Below the pieces are notes generated by a model that worked only from the letters and a program-made list of their open reading frames with translations, did no database searches and was not told where the DNA came from. The position numbers and the translations under genes were made by a program. A stretch of DNA of 64,000 bases from CAZCJU01 sp964562175 (lineage in GTDB: Bacteria; Bacillota; Clostridia; Oscillospirales; CAG-272): assembly GCA_964562175.1 (NCBI GenBank), contig CAZLRV010000006.1, forward strand, positions 1 to 64,000. Reading direction: 5' to 3'. This document shows, piece by piece, positions 53,348 to 62,318 of the stretch. How positions within the stretch are numbered: the stretch's first letter is position 1; each line of letters starts with the position of its first letter.

Positions 53348-55834
53348 TCAGGAACATATACCAGACCAACCAGAATCATGGTTTCTGATATAGGATACTA
53401 ATTCTTCCGCGGTCAGCAAATACTCGCCGTGATTATTTGATTGTCCGGTACCATCATCAAATGAATCATTCAACAATACACAATATTTCGTCACTGCATT
53501 ATTATTTTTGTCCTTAACAGTTTCCAAAAAAATCGCCTTAACCACCAAATAATGTCCCCCGGTGGTATATGGTAATCCTCCGCCCGAACTATTTGACTTT
53601 ATCATGGTCAATACCGGTTTGTTATTCGATATTTGTGTGGTTAGAGTATTTATGTATGTATCTACGTTTGTCGGCTTACTTATGTGGCTATATCTGAATG
53701 AGAATCCATTACTACTCAATTTAGAATTTATAACGTCTAGTATTGCCCCCATGTACGTTTCGTCAAACTGACTTTCTGCCACTGTAATTCCAAAATACTT
53801 CAGCATCATTTTTCCGCAAGCTTTACCGCATGAATCTGCATTTTCTTGTCTAAACAATGGCACATCCAAGCCTATCCTCGTAAAGATGAATTGGGTGGCC
53901 TCCCCGTTCATTGACAACGAATTGCCGCTTGCCGTAATGGCACCTGTATTATATTCGGCATTTATTATCGAACGTGTCAAATACAAGGAATGAAATTTGA
54001 AATACCAATACTGCGCCTTGCTTACGCTCTTATCTTGAAGCGTGGTCGTCAAGCCGAGCGTCGTCTTGCTTGTTGCGGTCAAATAATAACGTACATTATT
54101 CGCACCTATAAACGAAAGCGTGTACATACCGTTGCCGCAATAGTTTACATTAACGTACCGGGAATTGGTCTTGGTCGAGCCTGCTGCGGCATTTCCCGAT
54201 ATCAACGCCGGGGTGGTATTATTTTTTCCGAGATACGAAGTTCCGTAAGAGATCATGTAAATGCTCTTGCTTACTATTCCGGTATCTTCCTGCGTTGGCA
54301 GAGAGTCAAACGTCTTTGTTCTCAATACCAAATAAGGCTGATTGGTCGAGGCTTCCGAGGAATAGACCCCTATCGCATTATTGCCGGATGTTGATGAGGT
54401 ATACAAATTTCTTACAAGGATACCGTTGTTTGCACTGCCGTTTATCCAAGCTTTGAATATTTTTGTCACGTCAACACACATATATTGAGTTGTGTTGGGA
54501 ACGATCTCCGAGGTAGGGTCGCCGTCGTTCACATAATAAGAGTTGGTCAGTATATTGCTCGGCATGGTTGTCGAGGTTTCACTCCATGATGTTGTGATCC
54601 TATAGGCTTTCAGGGTACATGGTGTAAATAGATTCGTTCTGCTCAAGTACAGTTCCGCACTGACGAGCTTTTCGCTTACGCCCGGTCTTTTTGCGTAATC
54701 GTAAGCAGTGGGGAATTTCATGCCGAGTGCATAAGTGTATCCGTTTTTCGTGCCTATGGTCATTGTGGTCTGCGACGGGCTTGCGGTAGTTGAAGCCGTG
54801 TTTATCTCAACGTCCTTAACTGCGGATGTCGTATTATATGTTACGGACGGGTCTATCGTTACCGGATACACCGCATCACGCAGAAAATCGTTTTCCACAT
54901 TTATAATATAGTAAAGCTTTCCGTTTTCATAGGTCAGCGTTATGCTTCCACTGCCGACATCTCCGTCGCTGTCGTATATAAATAATTCTTCGAGATATGC
55001 CTTTATCTCGTTATTCTCATCCTTAAATTCAACGGAATTACCGTTTTGATACGCTGTCAGGCCGAGCGATATAAGCTCAAATCTAAACGTATTTGTGTCG
55101 GGCATGGCTCCGAGTATGATATCTTCCTTTACACCACTGTAGTTCACGGTGTATTTCAGACTTGTATTACTGCCGAACACTCCCACATATTCAATACTGC
55201 TCTCTCCGATGATCGTGCGTACCGATTCACTACCTACAGGTAACAGCTTTATGCAATAATCATTATAAGCAACATCTATTGCTTTTCCGGTTTCTATCTT
55301 TTCCGGCAAGCTTGTGATTATATCATTGCTTAAATTGCTGTACTTGCCTTCGGCGGCTTTATACGTCAACTTATTTGACTTGTCGAGAACGACCCCGTCC
55401 TTGTCTATGTACTTTATATTCTCCGGGTAAAGAATTTCGGAAACGGTTCCGTCCTTATTCTGATATACCAGCGATGAAAGGCCGGTCTCTTTCAGCTTAA
55501 GCCTTTTAACGGACGATTGCCGATCGAGCAGCTCCCTGTCGGCAAATTCCGGAATATCGCTTGCCTTAAGCCTTGCCGTTTTAAGCTCGGTCAAGGTATA
55601 TCCTCCGGCTTTTTTTGCCTCGTTGTCGTAGTAAAGTCCGTATTCTCCGCCGAGCGTAAGCGGCACACTTGTCACTTCATCTGCGGCTTCACTTACCGCT
55701 TCTCTTGCGGCAAATGCCGATGCGGGCAATATCGACAGTATCGAGCAAATAACAATAAGTAAACTCAATATTCGCTTCATATTTAACTTGTTTCCTTTCT
55801 GCTTCGTGCCTAATCTTTTTTTCATTTGTTTCAT
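53348..55834 (-). CDS. Secreted DNRLRE / beta-trefoil / C39-like cysteine peptidase protein
   Basis: About 828 residues. ATG 55834 has AGAGG six bases upstream; an inner ATG at 55780 would give the signal peptide MKRILSLLIVICSILSILPASAFA directly. After an N-terminal region with propeptide-like repeats (about 40-300), a DNRLRE domain follows (about 325-510). Next is a ricin-type beta-trefoil-like region (about 530-655), then a C39-like papain-fold domain with the catalytic Cys in NADSCGKACGKMMLKYFG, His in TGGHYLVVKA and Asp/Asn in LLNDSFDDG. Likely cleaves or processes an extracellular protein or wall peptide; substrate unknown. Just upstream is an assembly gap. Confidence 0.85.
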   Translation of the reverse strand: MKQMKKRLGTKQKGNKLNMKRILSLLIVICSILSILPASAFAAREAVSEAADEVTSVPLTLGGEYGLYYDNEAKKAGGYTLTELKTARLKASDIPEFADRELLDRQSSVKRLKLKETGLSSLVYQNKDGTVSEILYPENIKYIDKDGVVLDKSNKLTYKAAEGKYSNLSNDIITSLPEKIETGKAIDVAYNDYCIKLLPVGSESVRTIIGESSIEYVGVFGSNTSLKYTVNYSGVKEDIILGAMPDTNTFRFELISLGLTAYQNGNSVEFKDENNEIKAYLEELFIYDSDGDVGSGSITLTYENGKLYYIINVENDFLRDAVYPVTIDPSVTYNTTSAVKDVEINTASTTASPSQTTMTIGTKNGYTYALGMKFPTAYDYAKRPGVSEKLVSAELYLSRTNLFTPCTLKAYRITTSWSETSTTMPSNILTNSYYVNDGDPTSEIVPNTTQYMCVDVTKIFKAWINGSANNGILVRNLYTSSTSGNNAIGVYSSEASTNQPYLVLRTKTFDSLPTQEDTGIVSKSIYMISYGTSYLGKNNTTPALISGNAAAGSTKTNSRYVNVNYCGNGMYTLSFIGANNVRYYLTATSKTTLGLTTTLQDKSVSKAQYWYFKFHSLYLTRSIINAEYNTGAITASGNSLSMNGEATQFIFTRIGLDVPLFRQENADSCGKACGKMMLKYFGITVAESQFDETYMGAILDVINSKLSSNGFSFRYSHISKPTNVDTYINTLTTQISNNKPVLTMIKSNSSGGGLPYTTGGHYLVVKAIFLETVKDKNNNAVTKYCVLLNDSFDDGTGQSNNHGEYLLTAEELVSYIRNHDSGWSGICS

Positions 55835-55907
55835 GTTCAACCTCTTTCATTATGATCACATGAATTCTTATTACGGTCACTTTATCTGTTCAACGGTAAC
55901 ACCTCCC

Positions 55908-56007
55908 NNNNNNNNNNNNNNNNNNNNNNNNNNNNNNNNNNNNNNNNNNNNNNNNNNNNNNNNNNNNNNNNNNNNNNNNNNNNNNNNNNNNNNNNNNNNN
56001 NNNNNNN
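55908..56007. other. Assembly gap (100 N) upstream of the C39/DNRLRE gene
   Basis: Exactly 100 N; true length unknown. It falls in the intergenic region with the promoter of the secreted-protein genes. The 55835-56112 interval shows no other gene. Confidence 0.98.
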
Positions 56008-56112
56008 ATGTCAATACTTTTTCTTATGTTATCATAAATTCTATTATTTGCACAAATATTCGGTGGTAAATTTGGTAATTTTAACATACGGTCGTTTTTG
56101 CGGATAACACAC

Positions 56113-57849
56113 TCATGCTTTCAGTGCGTTTATCCTGTCTTCGTCGGGCGTTACCGTGGCGGAATAGTTAGTATGATAGATAACGAGTCCGGGCTTGGCT
56201 CCGGACGGTTTTTTTACGTTCTTTACGAGCGTATAATCCACCTCCGTGTTTTTACCGTCCTTTTTCGATGAATAGAACGCCGCAAGCTCTGCCGCCTGTG
56301 TAAAGTCCTCCGCACTCGGCTCTTCGCCGTCGCAGATCATGATGACATGGCTTCCGGGGGCGTTTTTCACGTGGAAGAACCAATCCTTTTTCGATGCCGT
56401 TTTAAGTGTCAGCTCATCATTTTGCGTATTGTTTTTGCCGACAAAAACATCATAGCCGCCGCTCGTTCTGAAATGGAGCGGCTTTGTTTTCGGTATTTTT
56501 CTGCTTTGAGTGTTCTTCATTCTCGACGCATAGCCGCTTTCGTACAGCTCCGCACGTATCTGCAGTATCTCGCCCTCATCCGTCGCTTTCGTAAGCGAAT
56601 CAAACACGGTATATATATATTCAAGCTCGCAGTGTGAAAGCTCTATTTGCTTTTTCAGCTCCGTTTCCGCACTTTTGAGCTTTGCGTATTTCTTAAAATA
56701 TTTTTGCGAATTCAGCACCGCCGAAAGCTTGCCGTCAAGCGGTATTTTTATCATCGGGCAATCGTCAAGATAATAATTCATCGCCTCAAGCGAGCAAGCG
56801 CCTCTCGGTATCGAATGAATATTGGCTTTTATCAGCTCGCCCCATATTCTGTATTTGTCCTTTTCCCGACATTCTTCAAGCTCCGACATTTGGTTGGCTA
56901 TTTTTTTCTTCAGCCGCGCCTCGGCGTTTGTAAGCAGCTTGAAGATATCACGGGTGCGTTGCTTTATCCGTTCGCCCGACTCTCTTTCGCCGTAAAACAT
57001 ATCGGTCAGAGTGCCGAAATCGGATACGCTTTTTTGCGTGTAAAGCTCACCGTATTGCTTTATTTCGCAAAACGAGAGATCGACGGGCTTTTTTCCGTCA
57101 AGCAATATGCACGGTGTGAAACGGCATTCTTTTATATCGCAAATGAGCTTATCGAACGCATTATATAAAAGAATCGGCGAGCATTCGCAGGTTCTTTTAC
57201 CGAGTGATGCCGCCCTGTAGGCAATTTCACGTGCAATGAGCGGTGAAAAGCCTCTGTAACGCATGAGAAATTTTTCCGCATCCGCATCGCATTGCTTCAT
57301 AGCCTCGGCAAAGCCCTCGGGGCTTTCGGTGTACGGATCGAGCTTATCCTGTTTTGGGGGAAGCTCGTATCTTGTTCCCGGAAGCAGCTGTCTTTTTGAG
57401 CTTGTGGTAAAATCGACCGGTCGTATCAAATTGATTATTTTTCCCTCGCCGTTCGTCAGCACGATGTTACTGCACTTGCCCATTATCTCAATATATAAAT
57501 GCTTTGCCGTAGGGTAGCCCAGCTCGTCGTAGCCGTCAAGCAAAATATCTATAACACGCTCAAAATCGGGCTGATGCACCTCTCTTATCTTACAGCCCGT
57601 CAAGTGCTTCCTCATATGCATACAGAACGCACTCGGCACTGCGGGGTTTTCTTTCACCATTGTCGTTATTCCCACCTTGGGCATATGCGGAGATGCGGAA
57701 AGAGAGAGTCGCAATGCGCCGTTTTGCGTATGCACGGCAAGCACTATCTCGTCATCGGTCGGCATATAGACCTTTTCTATTTTTCCTCCCGCCGTTTTTG
57801 CGTTCAGCTCCCAAACGACACCGGCGGTAAATCCCGAATCAAACGGCAT
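56113..57849 (-). CDS. rqcH: Rqc2 homologue RqcH (NFACT family)
   Basis: Ribosome-quality-control factor that binds stalled 50S subunits and adds Ala tails for degradation. From ATG 57849 (GGAGG six bases upstream, two bases after the nif3 stop) it has 578 residues. The NFACT-N domain opens with MPFDSGFTAGVVWELN; the central coiled-coil region lies about 310-425; the NFACT-R domain holds HFRTSGGYDVFVGKNNTQND and FFHVKNAPGSHVIM. The order is that of fibronectin-binding/FbpA-annotated relatives. Coupled with nif3 upstream. Confidence 0.95.
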   Translation of the reverse strand: MPFDSGFTAGVVWELNAKTAGGKIEKVYMPTDDEIVLAVHTQNGALRLSLSASPHMPKVGITTMVKENPAVPSAFCMHMRKHLTGCKIREVHQPDFERVIDILLDGYDELGYPTAKHLYIEIMGKCSNIVLTNGEGKIINLIRPVDFTTSSKRQLLPGTRYELPPKQDKLDPYTESPEGFAEAMKQCDADAEKFLMRYRGFSPLIAREIAYRAASLGKRTCECSPILLYNAFDKLICDIKECRFTPCILLDGKKPVDLSFCEIKQYGELYTQKSVSDFGTLTDMFYGERESGERIKQRTRDIFKLLTNAEARLKKKIANQMSELEECREKDKYRIWGELIKANIHSIPRGACSLEAMNYYLDDCPMIKIPLDGKLSAVLNSQKYFKKYAKLKSAETELKKQIELSHCELEYIYTVFDSLTKATDEGEILQIRAELYESGYASRMKNTQSRKIPKTKPLHFRTSGGYDVFVGKNNTQNDELTLKTASKKDWFFHVKNAPGSHVIMICDGEEPSAEDFTQAAELAAFYSSKKDGKNTEVDYTLVKNVKKPSGAKPGLVIYHTNYSATVTPDEDRINALKA

Positions 57850-57850
57850 A

Positions 57851-58624
57851 TCAAGCCTCCGTATACGATATCGGCGACGTTGACGCAGAGCGTACAAGCT
57901 CGATATCGGTATTTTTCAATATTTCGCAAAAGCATTCGATCGCCGCCGCGCTCTCGGTAAAGTAATGACCTGCGGCAATGACCGAAAATCCGTTTTCTTT
58001 AGCCGAAAGCATATTGTGATATTTCAGCTCACCGGACAAAAACACGTCCGCTCCGACTGCCTCCGCCGCCGCTATGCCCTCGTCGTAGGAGCCGCCGACA
58101 AGCACGACGTTTTGCACGGTGTCGCCGCCCTTTACATAGGCAACGCCTTGTGCGTTCAGCTTTTTTGTCACCTCGGACAAAAATTCTTCAAACCTCACCG
58201 GCTCCTTGAGTCTGCCTCGTCTGCCTATTTTTTCGCCGTCACACTCGAAAACGGTAATATCCGTCAGACCGAAAAGTGCGGCAAGATATGAATTTATTCC
58301 TCCCTCGCTCGCATCCATTCTCGTATGGAACGACAGCACGGCAATGTCGTTTTTGATAAGCCTTATCGCATTGGACCCGAGCGTATCGGTCGAAGAAAGG
58401 CTTTTCATCCCCTTGAAAATAAACGGATGATGCGAAATTATGCAATTTGCACCCGTCTTTATCGCTTCGTCTATCGTGTACGAGGTCACATCAAGACACA
58501 AAAGGGCTTTTTTTGTTTCATGCTCATTTGACGGCAGTACCATAATTCCGTCGTTATCCCACTCGCACGAAGACGAGCGTGGGAATATTTTATCGATTTT
58601 TTCGTATAATTTCAGCGTTTTCAC
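57851..58624 (-). CDS. Nif3-like dinuclear metal centre protein (GTG start)
   Basis: A member of the Nif3/YbgI family that forms hexameric toroids with two bound metals. Start set at GTG 58624, preceded by AGGTGA five bases upstream and by a perfect promoter just before it, giving 257 residues beginning MKTLKLYEKIDKIFPRSSSCEWDNDG, the normal family beginning. Metal ligands occur in IISHHPFIFKG and SFHTRMDASEGG, and near the end in AAGHYFTESAAI. Function remains unclear in the family; often next to trmK, here next to rqcH. Confidence 0.93.
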   Translation of the reverse strand: MKTLKLYEKIDKIFPRSSSCEWDNDGIMVLPSNEHETKKALLCLDVTSYTIDEAIKTGANCIISHHPFIFKGMKSLSSTDTLGSNAIRLIKNDIAVLSFHTRMDASEGGINSYLAALFGLTDITVFECDGEKIGRRGRLKEPVRFEEFLSEVTKKLNAQGVAYVKGGDTVQNVVLVGGSYDEGIAAAEAVGADVFLSGELKYHNMLSAKENGFSVIAAGHYFTESAAAIECFCEILKNTDIELVRSASTSPISYTEA

Positions 58625-58646
58625 GGCTTCACCTGCTTTCAGCTCT

Positions 58647-58675
58647 ATTATAACCGTTTTTTGCTCGTTTGTCAA
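58647..58675 (-). promoter_or_regulatory. Consensus promoter of nif3-rqcH
   Basis: TTGACA (58670-58675), 17 bp, TATAAT (58647-58652) on the minus strand: a perfect sigma-A match. It lies inside the longer upstream open frame and so shows that nif3 starts at the GTG at 58624, with a leader of about 16 nt. Confidence 0.93.
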
Positions 58676-58732
58676 CTTCATTCGTGTTTATTTTTCAATT
58701 ATTATTTTAACGGTTTATTCATTAAAAGTTTA

Positions 58733-58761
58733 TTGATTTAATACTGCGGCTATAGTATTAT
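58733..58761 (+). promoter_or_regulatory. Promoter of feoAB
   Basis: TTGATT (58733-58738) and TATTAT (58756-58761) with a 17-bp spacer on the plus strand; Shine-Dalgarno AAAGGA precedes the feoA ATG. Confidence 0.75.
58739..58760. promoter_or_regulatory. Candidate operator in the feoAB promoter
   Basis: TAATACT-8 bp-AGTATTA is a perfect 7-bp inverted repeat that exactly occupies the promoter spacer and the -10. A second, looser symmetry GATTTAAT/ATTAAATC flanks it. An iron-responsive repressor (Fur or DtxR family) would be the expected binder, but it matches neither consensus closely. Confidence 0.55.
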
Positions 58762-58804
58762 GATTAAATCGTAATCTGTAACTTACCTTGAAAGGAATCA
58801 CGTT

Positions 58805-59041
58805 ATGGAAAAGCTTACGCTTGATAAAGTAACTATCGGTGAAAACGTCAAAATTAAAGCCGTCGGCGGCAACGGTGCGCTTCGCGACAGGCTTTTAGAT
58901 ATGGGACTCACCCCGCGCACAACGGTGATGATAAGAAAAAAAGCCCCGATGGGCGATCCGATAGAGGTGCATTTGAGAGGCTACGAGCTGACGCTTCGCC
59001 TTGAGGATGCGGCAATGATAGAAGTCGAGAGGGAAAAATAA
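58805..59041 (+). CDS. feoA: FeoA domain protein
   Basis: A 78-residue SH3-like cytoplasmic protein that supports Fe2+ uptake through FeoB. Typical FeoA turns include AVGGNGALRDRLLDMGLTPRT and DPIEVHLRGYELTLR. The stop is one base before the feoB ATG. Confidence 0.93.
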   Translation: MEKLTLDKVTIGENVKIKAVGGNGALRDRLLDMGLTPRTTVMIRKKAPMGDPIEVHLRGYELTLRLEDAAMIEVEREK

Positions 59042-59042
59042 T

Positions 59043-61034
59043 ATGAGTCTGCATTTTGCTCTTGTCGGCAATCAAAATTGCGGAAAGACAACGCTTTTCA
59101 ATCAGCTCACGGGTGCAAACCGTCATGTCGGAAATTTCCCCGGCGTTACGGTGGATGCGATGGAGGGCGAGATACGAGGCAAAAAGGGCGCGCTCGTTGC
59201 CGATCTGCCCGGAATCTATTCGCTCTCTCCGTATACGGACGAGGAGATCGTCACACGTGATTTTATAGTCACTCAAAATCCCGATTGCATAATAAATATA
59301 GTCGATGCGACGAATATAGAACGTAACCTGTACCTGACCCTGCAGTTAATGGATATGAATATGCCCATGGTCATTGCTCTGAATATGATGGATGAGGTGC
59401 GTGAAAACGGCGGGTCGGTAAAAACGGATGAGCTGTCGGAGCTTTTGCACGTACCCGTAATACCGATCTCGGCAGTTAAAAACGAGGGCGTGGGCGATCT
59501 TATAGATGCGGCAATGACCGCCGCCACCTCGAAAAGCTCGGAGGTACGGCAAGACTTTTGTTCCGGTGCGGTACACAGAACGATACACGCCATAGCCGTT
59601 TTTATAGAAGACCATGCGCAGGCGGTCGGTATACCGCCTAAATTCGCCGCAACGAAAATAGCGGAGGGCGACAAGCGGATGCTTGAATCGCTCAAGCTCT
59701 CGGAGAACGAAAAGGAAACGCTTGAGCATACTCTGCTTGAAATGGAGAGCGAGCTTGACACGGACAGAAAGGCGGCTATTGCCGATATGCGGTACTCATT
59801 TATCGAGGAGCTTTGCTCAAGGACCGTGATAAAGCCGCACGAAAACAAGCAGCACAAGCGAAGCGTCAGGATAGATGCGGTGCTTACGAACAAATATCTT
59901 GCCCTACCGCTTTTTTTGGTCATGATATTTGCGATATTCGCCGTTACCTTCGGCTTTATCGGCAGCTTTTTGACAGACCTTTTGGGTACGGGCTTCGATG
60001 CCCTGTCGGCAGAGGTGGGGCGCATACTCGGAGAATACGAGATGAACCCCGTCGTTATATCGCTCGTATGTGACGGCATTATAACGGGGTTGGGAAGCGT
60101 TATATCGTTTTTGCCCACGATCCTCATACTGTTTTTCTTCCTCTCACTGCTTGAGGATACGGGATATATGGCAAGAGTCGCATTTGTTATGGACCGTCCG
60201 CTGAGGCATCTCGGTCTGTCGGGCAAATCCTTTGTTCCCATGCTGCTCGGCTTCGGCTGTACCGTTCCGGCGGTCATGGCGGCAAGGACACTTTCGTCGG
60301 AGCGTGACAGACGAATGACGATACTGCTCGTGCCTTTTATGTCATGCAGTGCCAAGCTGCCGATATACTCCGTGCTTGCCGCGGCGTTTTTCCCTCACCA
60401 TGCCGCTCTCGTTATGATATGCTTGTATGTTTTGGGCATACTTCTCGGTATAATGTCGGCGTTTATTTTTCAAAAAACGCTATTTGACGGCAAGCCCGTG
60501 CCGTTTGTCATGGAGCTTCCGAACTACCGTCTGCCGAGCCCCCGCTCCGTCGGTCGTCTTATGTGGGATAAAGCGAAGGACTTTTTACAGCGTGCCTTCA
60601 CCGTTATATTTCTTGCAACTTTACTCATATGGTTCTTGCAATCCTTTACGCTGAAATTGGATCCGGTATCGAATAATTCCGAGAGCATCCTTGCGGATAT
60701 AGGCAGACTTATTTCACCCGTTTTCAAGCCGCTCGGCTTTACGGATTGGAGAGTTCCCACCTCACTTATAACGGGCTTGAGTGCCAAGGAAGCGGTAATA
60801 AGCACGCTGAGCGTGCTATGCTCCGTCGAAAGCTACGAGCCACTGTTCACTATACCGTCCGTGCTGTCATTCCTTGCGTTTACGCTCATTTACACGCCGT
60901 GCATTGCCGCCATCAAAACGGTAAAAAACGAGATGAAGAGCATCGGCTGGACGGTGCTTATGGTCGTATACCAATGTGTTCTTGCCTACGGTGTCGCTTT
61001 CATCGTTTACAGGCTGGCATCGTTGCTTTGTTAA
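59043..61034 (+). CDS. feoB: Ferrous iron transporter FeoB
   Basis: A 663-residue Fe2+ transporter with an N-terminal G domain and a polytopic membrane domain. G1 is GNQNCGKTTLFNQLTG, the G2/G3 region DLPGIYSLSPY, and the G4 form is NMMDE. The helical GDI region follows (about 170-260). The two membrane gate segments with the metal-path cysteines appear as LLGFGCTVPAVMAARTL and FMSCSAKLPIY. Expressed with feoA from the promoter overlapped by the operator described. Confidence 0.97.
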   Translation: MSLHFALVGNQNCGKTTLFNQLTGANRHVGNFPGVTVDAMEGEIRGKKGALVADLPGIYSLSPYTDEEIVTRDFIVTQNPDCIINIVDATNIERNLYLTLQLMDMNMPMVIALNMMDEVRENGGSVKTDELSELLHVPVIPISAVKNEGVGDLIDAAMTAATSKSSEVRQDFCSGAVHRTIHAIAVFIEDHAQAVGIPPKFAATKIAEGDKRMLESLKLSENEKETLEHTLLEMESELDTDRKAAIADMRYSFIEELCSRTVIKPHENKQHKRSVRIDAVLTNKYLALPLFLVMIFAIFAVTFGFIGSFLTDLLGTGFDALSAEVGRILGEYEMNPVVISLVCDGIITGLGSVISFLPTILILFFFLSLLEDTGYMARVAFVMDRPLRHLGLSGKSFVPMLLGFGCTVPAVMAARTLSSERDRRMTILLVPFMSCSAKLPIYSVLAAAFFPHHAALVMICLYVLGILLGIMSAFIFQKTLFDGKPVPFVMELPNYRLPSPRSVGRLMWDKAKDFLQRAFTVIFLATLLIWFLQSFTLKLDPVSNNSESILADIGRLISPVFKPLGFTDWRVPTSLITGLSAKEAVISTLSVLCSVESYEPLFTIPSVLSFLAFTLIYTPCIAAIKTVKNEMKSIGWTVLMVVYQCVLAYGVAFIVYRLASLLC

Positions 61035-61037
61035 GTC

Positions 61038-61184
61038 ATGAATGTATTTGATATCATTGCTCTCGCACTTGTCATCCTTTGGGTAATATATGCGATAATA
61101 CGCATCATTCGTGCAAGAAAAAAAGGCGGAGGTTGCAACGGTCATTGTGACCGCTGCAGCCTTCGCGGTAATTGCAAGAAGTGA
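61038..61184 (+). CDS. FeoB-associated Cys-rich membrane protein
   Basis: A 48-residue peptide beginning three bases after the feoB stop. One transmembrane helix (about 4-22, VFDIIALALVILWVIYAII) is followed by a basic RARKKGGG turn and a Cys-rich tail with CNGHCDRCSLRGNC: four cysteines in the spacing usual for FeoB-associated peptides. Probably assists Fe2+ transport. It lacks a clear Shine-Dalgarno, so it is likely translated by re-initiation after feoB. Confidence 0.9.
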   Translation: MNVFDIIALALVILWVIYAIIRIIRARKKGGGCNGHCDRCSLRGNCKK

Positions 61185-61185
61185 T

Positions 61186-62091
61186 CTATACTCGTTCAAG
61201 CTTCTTTTCGGAAACGAAAACGGTATATTTTTTGATAAGCTCGCAGGGGTGATAGGAGAGCTTGGAGCGTCTTAAGCCCTCATCTCCCGCATCGTCCTCG
61301 CGGTTCACGTATTTAAGCTCGGGGTGCGTTTTCAGCATATCCTCGGCAAAGCATGAGGTTATCATTTGATATGCTCCGCGCACACCCGAGTCGGCTTTTT
61401 CGATATGCACATACAGCGTATCGCCTTTTATCTCGCCGAGTGCAAAGGCACACATTTTACCCTCGGCGTACACCGCACCGCCCGTCATACCGTATTTTTC
61501 GAGGTTGTGAAGCACCTCAAGCGTTTTTTCTCGTTCTTCACGAAAAAGCGGAGTGCTTTTTTCGGTGAAGATCGGGGCGTTTTTATAGAATATTTCGGCT
61601 TGCTCGGCATCGCCCTCGGCAAGCCTTCTGTATTTTCCGTCGGGGTATAGGCGGGCAAAGGCGTTTTTGTGGTTTCTCTGTCCCGAATAGCGTCTGCCGA
61701 CAAGCGTGGCAAGGTCGTTTATATTATACAGGTAATCAAACCAATCCTCCTCGGCAAACGCATTTATCTCAAAATGCTCGCCGAGTATTTTTTTATCCTC
61801 CTCCGAGGCAAAAATAAACAGCGGATCCTCGCCGCACGCCGAGCATTCTTCGTATATTTCATCAAGTGCGGACTCCGCATTTTTGCCCAGCGGCATCGAA
61901 TAAGCGACTTTATTTTCCGATATTTTCGCTTTGAATATCACATTATCCTCGGCAAGCCTATATTCGATATCAAAATAGTCTCGCCACATAAAAGTGCCGC
62001 CTATCGTATTATCGCACAGTCTGCCCGTGCCGTAGGCAAAATACGGCGATAACACGCTTATATCGTCAAGTGTAAGCTTTCTGTATTCCAT
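61186..62091 (-). CDS. DUF2156 (phosphatidylglycerol lysyltransferase C-terminal-like) protein
   Basis: A 301-residue acyltransferase-fold protein (two GNAT-like lobes). Recognisable segments are the start MEYRKLTLDDISVLSPYF, FMWRDYFDIEYRLAEDN and the C-terminal KYVNREDDAGDEGLRRSKLSYHP. Relatives include the cytosolic half of MprF and stand-alone proteins of unknown acceptor; no membrane segment is present here. It is alone on the minus strand, convergent with the feo genes, with a perfect promoter upstream. Confidence 0.87.
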   Translation of the reverse strand: MEYRKLTLDDISVLSPYFAYGTGRLCDNTIGGTFMWRDYFDIEYRLAEDNVIFKAKISENKVAYSMPLGKNAESALDEIYEECSACGEDPLFIFASEEDKKILGEHFEINAFAEEDWFDYLYNINDLATLVGRRYSGQRNHKNAFARLYPDGKYRRLAEGDAEQAEIFYKNAPIFTEKSTPLFREEREKTLEVLHNLEKYGMTGGAVYAEGKMCAFALGEIKGDTLYVHIEKADSGVRGAYQMITSCFAEDMLKTHPELKYVNREDDAGDEGLRRSKLSYHPCELIKKYTVFVSEKKLERV

Positions 62092-62141
62092 ATGCTTTTC
62101 TTCTTTTCGTACCGCAAAGCGGTCATATTAAACAATGTGAG

Positions 62142-62170
62142 ATTATATCACAGCTTGAAAAAAATGTCAA
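62142..62170 (-). promoter_or_regulatory. Consensus promoter of the DUF2156 gene
   Basis: TTGACA (62165-62170), 17 bp, TATAAT (62142-62147) on the minus strand: a perfect sigma-A match, followed by a small CCGC/GCGG hairpin in the leader (62112-62122). Confidence 0.93.
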
Positions 62171-62318
62171 GCACCCGCTGCTCAAAAACAACTCACACGA
62201 CAAAAAACATCGTGCGAAAGTCGTCGGGTGAATAATATTCACAATTTAGTTCTTTCTTTTTTCGTATAAATAAATTATAATATAAGAATAATATGTAATA
62301 CCGAAAGGATAGATCGAA

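Noticed and set aside
58625..58681. 19-codon N-terminal extension of the Nif3-like protein
   Set aside because: A perfect promoter lies inside it, so it is upstream of the transcript start.
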